Shown in pieces: positions 30,343 through 34,086 of a stretch of DNA of 34,086 nt. The stretch is from Chara braunii (lineage: Eukaryota; Streptophyta; Charophyceae; Charales; Characeae). Position numbers and translations under genes: made by a program. The notes beneath the pieces are model-generated. The model worked only from the letters and a program-made list of their open reading frames with translations, was not told the origin of the DNA and did no database searches. The stretch covers positions 4,539,059 to 4,573,144 of the forward strand of contig BFEA01000013.1 in NCBI GenBank assembly GCA_003427395.1. Direction: 5' to 3'. The number at the start of each line of letters is the position of its first letter. Position 1 is the stretch's first letter.

Positions 30343-31153
30343 ACGGACCTTGACCTTCTAGCGGTGTGGGGCAGGCTTCTCTTCCTTGGGAGCCACTAAC
30401 TTGGCGCCCGTGCAGAATTTCTCAGTCTTACTGATCGGGAAGTGGACTTGGTTCACCATGTTCTTCATCATATCACATGCAAAATCTTTGAATCCTGCGC
30501 GCATTGCTTCTAGCTTGATATCATGACTGCGAAGGTGCTGCATCTGCTCTCTATGTGCGGTCAGTAAGGCTTCTACACTTCGTGTCAGGGTATCTAATTT
30601 AACTGCTAATTCGGTTTCTTCCCTGATCTTCCCCATCCTGGTCTCTACCGCTTTTAGATCTCTTTCTATCTGCTCCGCCGCTTCCAGACGTATAACTCTC
30701 TCTGGGGATAAACGCCACCTCCATGCCAACTGTCGTTCCTCCTCCTTCGCTCTTCTCCGCAAAGGATCCCTTTCTACCTCCAACTCTCTTCTGGTCGCTT
30801 CACTCTTCTTTGGGGGTATCACTAACTCGGCCTCTCTATCTTCCCCCAACTCGATGTGTGCTACCCATTCTTCAATCTTCTTGTCTACCTCCTCTGAGGA
30901 GGTTTCCACTCGTACTCGCCACACCCGTACTTCTCTCCAGCGGCTTCTCCTACTCCTTTGTCCATCTCTCCATCTCTTTCTTCATCTGCTTCTTCTTTGC
31001 CTCCTGTTCCTTTCGCAGGGCTACCATCTTCGCCTGCTTAATCAGTTCCCTCTTCTCTATCTTCTCCTTTCTTTCTCTCAGAAGGGCGACAACTTTCTCT
31101 TTCTGCTCCCTACTATACGGGGTGGTAGTAACCCCGGACCTGGTGGTCACCAT
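30343..31153 (-). pseudogene. gag: gag remnant of an older, antisense LTR element, cut by the insertion
   Basis: Read on -. ATG at 31153 gives MVTTRSGVTTTPYSREQKEK and a strongly charged Lys/Glu coiled-coil stretch to TAG at 30950-30952. After a frame change the next part runs from about 30945 to TAG 30358-30360. It includes KKIEEWVAHIELGEDREAEL, long Arg/Glu helices, a LTRSVEALLTAHREQMQHL helix and GFKDFACDMMKNM. After that stop the same frame gives KVKVR and then meets the LTR end at 30342. MVTTRSG starts followed by coiled coils are what I remember from charophyte gypsy gag proteins (memory, not checked). The rest of this gag should lie left of the 5' LTR, outside the window. Frameshift plus stop make it a pseudogene. 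Confidence 0.6.
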
Positions 31154-31708
31154 GGTGAAGCTGCACAATCAGAGACGATTCCGCTCCTCAACACGTAGTT
31201 TGGACTCACGTCTAAAGGACTTCCTATATGGTACTCGCGTCTATTTTAGGCTGTCACTACAGGACTCAATGGCTGATCAAGAGGCATTTACGGAGATCCC
31301 CCATAACTCCTCAAGAATTCTTTAACGTTGCAGACAGGACGACGCGATCAGTCGAGTCCTCTCAAGACTTAGACAGTTGGACACACAACCCATAACTTGG
31401 AGTTCGGGCCTACCACGCCACATTGAGCAGCCTGCCAGTTAGTACGGGTCCTTGGGGGTATTGTCCCGAGGACGTGTCAGTCGTTAGATGCAACCTTTAG
31501 CCTTACTAGGTCCCATGTGGGTTTGGACTTGCAGCTCTATGACCACATCCACAGAGTCCTATCGACGTGGACAGAAGTGACAGGGAGATATGACTGACTT
31601 TGACAGACCTGACGTCAGCAAGTACCAAGGTGAGGGTGCACATCCACAGGGTAAGGGCTAGGCCAGGGCTTGGAGAGATAATACCGCTCGTCTTCTTGCT
31701 CCAGCTTG

Positions 31709-31811
31709 GTCAACGCTCTGGTCAATCTTGGTCAACGGTCTTGGTCAACCTTTGGTCAACGTTGGTCAACCCCATGGGTCAACCCTCCGACCGCCTGGCT
31801 ATGGTGGTCAA
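31709..31811 (-). promoter_or_regulatory. Cluster of eight TTGAC (W-box) cores
   Basis: GTCAA on + at 31709, 31721, 31731, 31744, 31755, 31765, 31778 and 31807. On - most read GTTGACC, the core bound by plant WRKY factors. Spacing is 10-29 bp. It is downstream of the likely start site of the older element, so a regulatory role is inference; it may simply be a degenerate 10-bp-class repeat. Confidence 0.4.
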
Positions 31812-31985
31812 CCTTCTCCTTCGTCGCCCTCTTCTTCTTCTTCCTTCACCTTGGCTATGGCTGCTTCACCTCCCTCTTCATCATCTTCCTTCTTCTTTCT
31901 CTCTGGGTCACTTCTTCCTCTTCTCTCGTTGGTCGTCTTCTTTTCCGAGCTTGGCAACTATGGCTGCCGTCCGCTATGGCCTCCT

Positions 31986-32036
31986 TCTCTCTCCCTCTCT
32001 CTCTGTCTCTCTCTTTGTCTCTCTCTCTCTCTCTGC
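31986..32036 (+). repeat. (CT)n microsatellite
   Basis: About 50 bp of CT dinucleotides with GT and TTTG interruptions. Confidence 0.9.
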
Positions 32037-32105
32037 TGCTCCTTAGCTATGGTGGCTTTCTCCTTCCTCGCTTGCTGCAGCTCCGGCGTGGACAACGGGT
32101 ACCAA

Positions 32106-32116
32106 CTCCGATACCA
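32106..32116 (-). promoter_or_regulatory. Primer-binding site of the older element, initiator Met tRNA type
   Basis: On -, TGGTATCGGAG starts one base after ...TTTCA. The standard plant iMet site begins TGGTATCAGAG, so there is one mismatch in 11. It fixes the LTR edge at 32118 and confirms - orientation, in agreement with the antisense gag at 30343-31153. Confidence 0.65.
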
Positions 32117-32117
32117 G

Positions 32118-32930
32118 TGAAATCAGACTGCACTCCAAACTTGTTTTCAACATGCATACACGCGAACTGATGGCAAAACCAAACTCTTCAACTCAGAATC
32201 AACAACGAACTTGCACTTGAACTCTGTTCAAGTCAACTGTACAACTTGCGGCTATGGCCGCCGAACAATGTCTCCACCACCAGCCTCACTCTCCCTCATG
32301 CACGCATGTACGAGGATCTACCCTGAATGTCCACGCTACACAGACACACACACTCTGTACACTCTGTCTGTGACAACAGCTGGGCGGCTATGGCCGCCGT
32401 CGTCTTCCTCCTGGCTAGCTATGACCGTCGTCTTCCTCACTGCCCACTTCAGTTCCGGGCACCTGCAGACCTCCACGCACAAATCACCAAGGCAGCGCTT
32501 TCCCATGACTCACAGGCGAATGAATCAATGGCTGATCGCTGCCTCTTTATTTATACTCCTCCGCAGGTGGCCTGGCCCTGCCTCTAAACGTGTGGGCCTG
32601 GGTCCCAAACCGCGTGGCCGTGGGCTTGGAAACCTCCAGAACGCGTTGGCATGTTGGGCCAAAACGTGTGGAACCTGGGAAACCGTGTGGAACTCAACGT
32701 GTGGAACCCCCCACTTGCCTGGTACTTGCTGACTGGACAGATACAGACAGCCCTACGACCTTCTAGACTCTACCTACGGACAGATTGGTTAGGCCCCTAC
32801 GTACAGACTGGTAGAGACTTCTAGAACAGACCTTCCTAGGACAATCGGTAACAGACTCGACTACTAACCTATAGACCTAGGGATCAAGTACAACTTCACG
32901 ACCTACGGCCTAACCTATGACACATGACAG
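32118..32930 (-). mobile_element. 5' LTR of the older antisense element (outer end uncertain)
   Basis: The inner end is set by the primer-binding site (+ strand starts TGAAATC at 32118). The outer end is a guess: CATGACA at 32923-32929 would give a TGTCATG start on -. No second copy is in the window to confirm it. Confidence 0.45.
32548..32555 (-). promoter_or_regulatory. TATA box of the older LTR
   Basis: TATAAATA on - inside the proposed LTR, about 430 bp before its inner end, which leaves a plausible R-U5 of about 400 bp. Confidence 0.5.
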
Positions 32931-33085
32931 GTAGCGGGTTCAAATCTCACGCAGTCACCAGGTAGTGTACAGGGCACAGGCATAGGTCTAGGGATCAAAT
33001 CTCACTCAGCACATAGGGTCAATGTACAGGGTTCAGGCATAGGTCTAGGGATCAAATCTCAGTGTCTGCAAATGTCGTGTCAACT
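32871..33085 (+). repeat. Short tandem repeat with GATCAAATCTCA core
   Basis: TAGGTCTAGGGATCAAATCTCA at about 32983 and 33043, shown here by its core GGGATCAAATCTCA, with degraded copies at about 32876 (CTAGGGATCAAG) and 32937 (GGGTTCAAATCTCAC). Spacing is about 53-60 bp, with GTGTACAGGG / ATGTACAGGG between. Confidence 0.7.
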
Positions 33086-33102
33086 GGGTAAAACCGTTTC
33101 AG

Positions 33103-33168
33103 AAGACCAAACCAGACTCGAACCCGTGATCTATGACATATAGCATGAAGACTCTACCATATGAACAA
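33103..33168 (-). repeat. tRNA-derived (SINE-like) sequence
   Basis: On -, TGGTAGAGTC (A-box/D-arm like, 33159-33150) is followed at the spacing of a real tRNA body by ACGGG-TTCGAGT (B box GGTTCGAGTC, 33124-33115). The anticodon arm does not pair, so it is not a functional tRNA. Could be a SINE head or an old tRNA pseudogene. Confidence 0.4.
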
Positions 33169-33389
33169 GAATAGCAAACGGCACCTATGTGTGATATGCC
33201 AGACTGGGGGACCAACAAAACAACCACGACCAACAGCTACAAGCAACCCATGCAGCATCGAGACCCAACATACAACACAGTGGACAGCCCTTGGGTGGTG
33301 TGCAGGCAGTGTCTGTAATACCTTACCTGTGTCAGCTCAAGGGAGTATGCAATTGTCCATGCGTTATGTAAACGTCCTCCAGCGCAAAG

Positions 33390-33476
33390 GTGTGGAGTTT
33401 TGAACCCACAACCTCAGACCACAACGCGCATGGACAATCGGTGTTCTAACCACTGAGCCACAGGCCACTTGCTGAG
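33390..33476 (-). repeat. Second tRNA-like sequence with pol III A and B boxes
   Basis: On -, TGGCTCAGTGGTTAGAAC (A box) and GTGGGTTCAAAACTCCAC (B box in a nearly pairing T-arm). The middle is about 10 nt longer than in a tRNA. CGCATGGACAAT (33427-33438) is inverted at 33352-33363, a 12-bp perfect inverted repeat around the B box. Likely a SINE head. Confidence 0.45.
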
Positions 33477-33540
33477 TGGGCATGGAATCTAAGTGGGGGC
33501 ATGCCACTTGCTGAGTGGGCATGGAATCTCAGTGGGGGTA
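33466..33540 (+). repeat. Short direct duplication
   Basis: GCCACTTGCTGAGTGGGCAT then GGAATCT.AGTGGGGG occurs twice in succession, spaced about 39 bp, with one substitution. Confidence 0.9.
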
Positions 33541-33613
33541 GATTGAGAGTGCCGCTGAGAACCGGCATACTGCACTACACAACCAAAATGGGATATAAGC
33601 GCAGATAGAGGTC

Positions 33614-33953
33614 ATGTCCACCCAAACCCCTCCCACAGAGGAGATGGGAAGCCCAGATGGGGATACCGTCGGGACAGCTACAGGAGTTCCGTCCCAATTA
33701 GATGCCATCAGACTAGGAAGAGTGACTTATTTGGCATTGCCTATGAATGCTTGGTTGAACGAGCGAAGGAGCAGGGAACGTAGGTCCCCAAGACAATAAC
33801 TTTTGCCAGGCCTGCAGGCAGGGAGCGAGGGAAACACTGAGCCACTGCTTGCAGGAGTGCCCAAAAGCAATAAAGGTCTGGCACATAGCCAGGACATTGC
33901 GGGGCAACCTATTAAAAAGGACCTTTACCCGATACCCGATACAGGCCTCATAA
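33614..33953 (+). pseudogene. LINE reverse transcriptase C-terminal remnant (zf-RVT)
   Basis: 33614-33799 (one frame) ends with VTYLALPMNAWLNERR, like the segment before the zinc knuckle of plant LINE ORF2. After a frameshift, 33804-33953 gives CQACRQGARETLSHCLQECP then KAIKVWHIARTLRGN and a TAA. The C-x2-C-x9-H-x4-C spacing plus the following W is the zf-RVT pattern. The rest of the LINE is not visible here, so this is a 5'-truncated, broken copy or unrelated DNA with a chance match. Confidence 0.5.
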
Positions 33954-34086
33954 AGTAAAGCAGCGTGAAGGGGTATCTCGCCAGGACCCAGGACACGAGA
34001 AAGCAGATCAACGGGCAGGTTCTCTATCAAAGGACACATCTAAATCTAAGCTAGAATTCAGTGCCAAAGGTTATTGCTGAGAGACA
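33954..34086 (+). other. Window end, no feature
   Basis: Possibly LINE 3' sequence; nothing distinctive seen. Confidence 0.3.

Larger units (their letters stand above)
31154..32105 (-). other. Leader of the older element
   Basis: Lies between its primer-binding site and gag start. It contains the TTGAC cluster (31709-31811) and a (CT)n tract. Ser/Leu-rich open frames on + are composition artefacts. Confidence 0.45.

Noticed and set aside
31600-32170. Ser/Leu-rich open frames on the + strand
   Set aside because: They overlap the CT tract and run antisense to the older element's leader; no domain seen.

Overview
The window is eukaryotic, repeat-dense and almost entirely made of transposable elements. 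I see no intact host gene. The reverse transcriptase/integrase lineage, and an antisense gag that starts with an MVTTRSG motif, suggest a streptophyte. My best guess is a charophyte green alga such as Chara. That guess rests on memory of family resemblance and was not tested by a search.

The main object is one very large, decayed Ty3/gypsy-type LTR retrotransposon on the + strand. Bases 1-4562 match 25733-30342 block by block: a 91-bp satellite, a single-copy stretch, a 53-bp minisatellite, a (CT)n run, then a single-copy 3' part. Both copies end in the same ...CTACA. These are the 5' LTR (cut by the window edge) and the 3' LTR, each at least 4.6 kb and about 90% identical where I compared them by eye. 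A TATA-like box, a poly(A) signal and a conserved stem-loop lie in the last 330 bp of each LTR. A primer-binding site follows the 5' LTR and fits the 3' end of a tRNA-Ala. The 5' LTR end and 3' LTR end are 25,780 bp apart, so the whole element is at least 30 kb.

Internal layout: a noncoding leader (4585-6345); an unusual block of four or five tandem, diverged, broken copies of an unknown protein module (6346-9805); a spacer; a broken gag (10461-11970); and a broken pol in the order protease, reverse transcriptase, RNase H, integrase (12050-16745). Next comes an extra acidic ORF with an NLS-like motif (17168-18090). The last 7 kb (18.1-25.7 kb) is noncoding. It is filled with short tandem arrays (38, 121, 62, 35, 26, 162 and 173 bp units), a 38-bp array whose units each form a hairpin, and a scattered family of perfect palindromes. 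Pol has many in-frame stops and frameshifts, so the copy is not autonomous.

The 3' LTR ends at 30342. The next bases (30343-31153) are the antisense gag of an older LTR element. The insertion falls exactly between two codons of that gag, so this is a nested insertion. The older element continues rightward on the - strand: a leader with a cluster of TTGAC (W-box) cores, an initiator-Met-type primer-binding site at 32106-32116, and a 5' LTR starting at 32118 with a TATA box. The right end (32.9-34.1 kb) holds short repeats, two tRNA-derived (SINE-like) sequences and the C-terminal zinc-knuckle remnant of a LINE reverse transcriptase.
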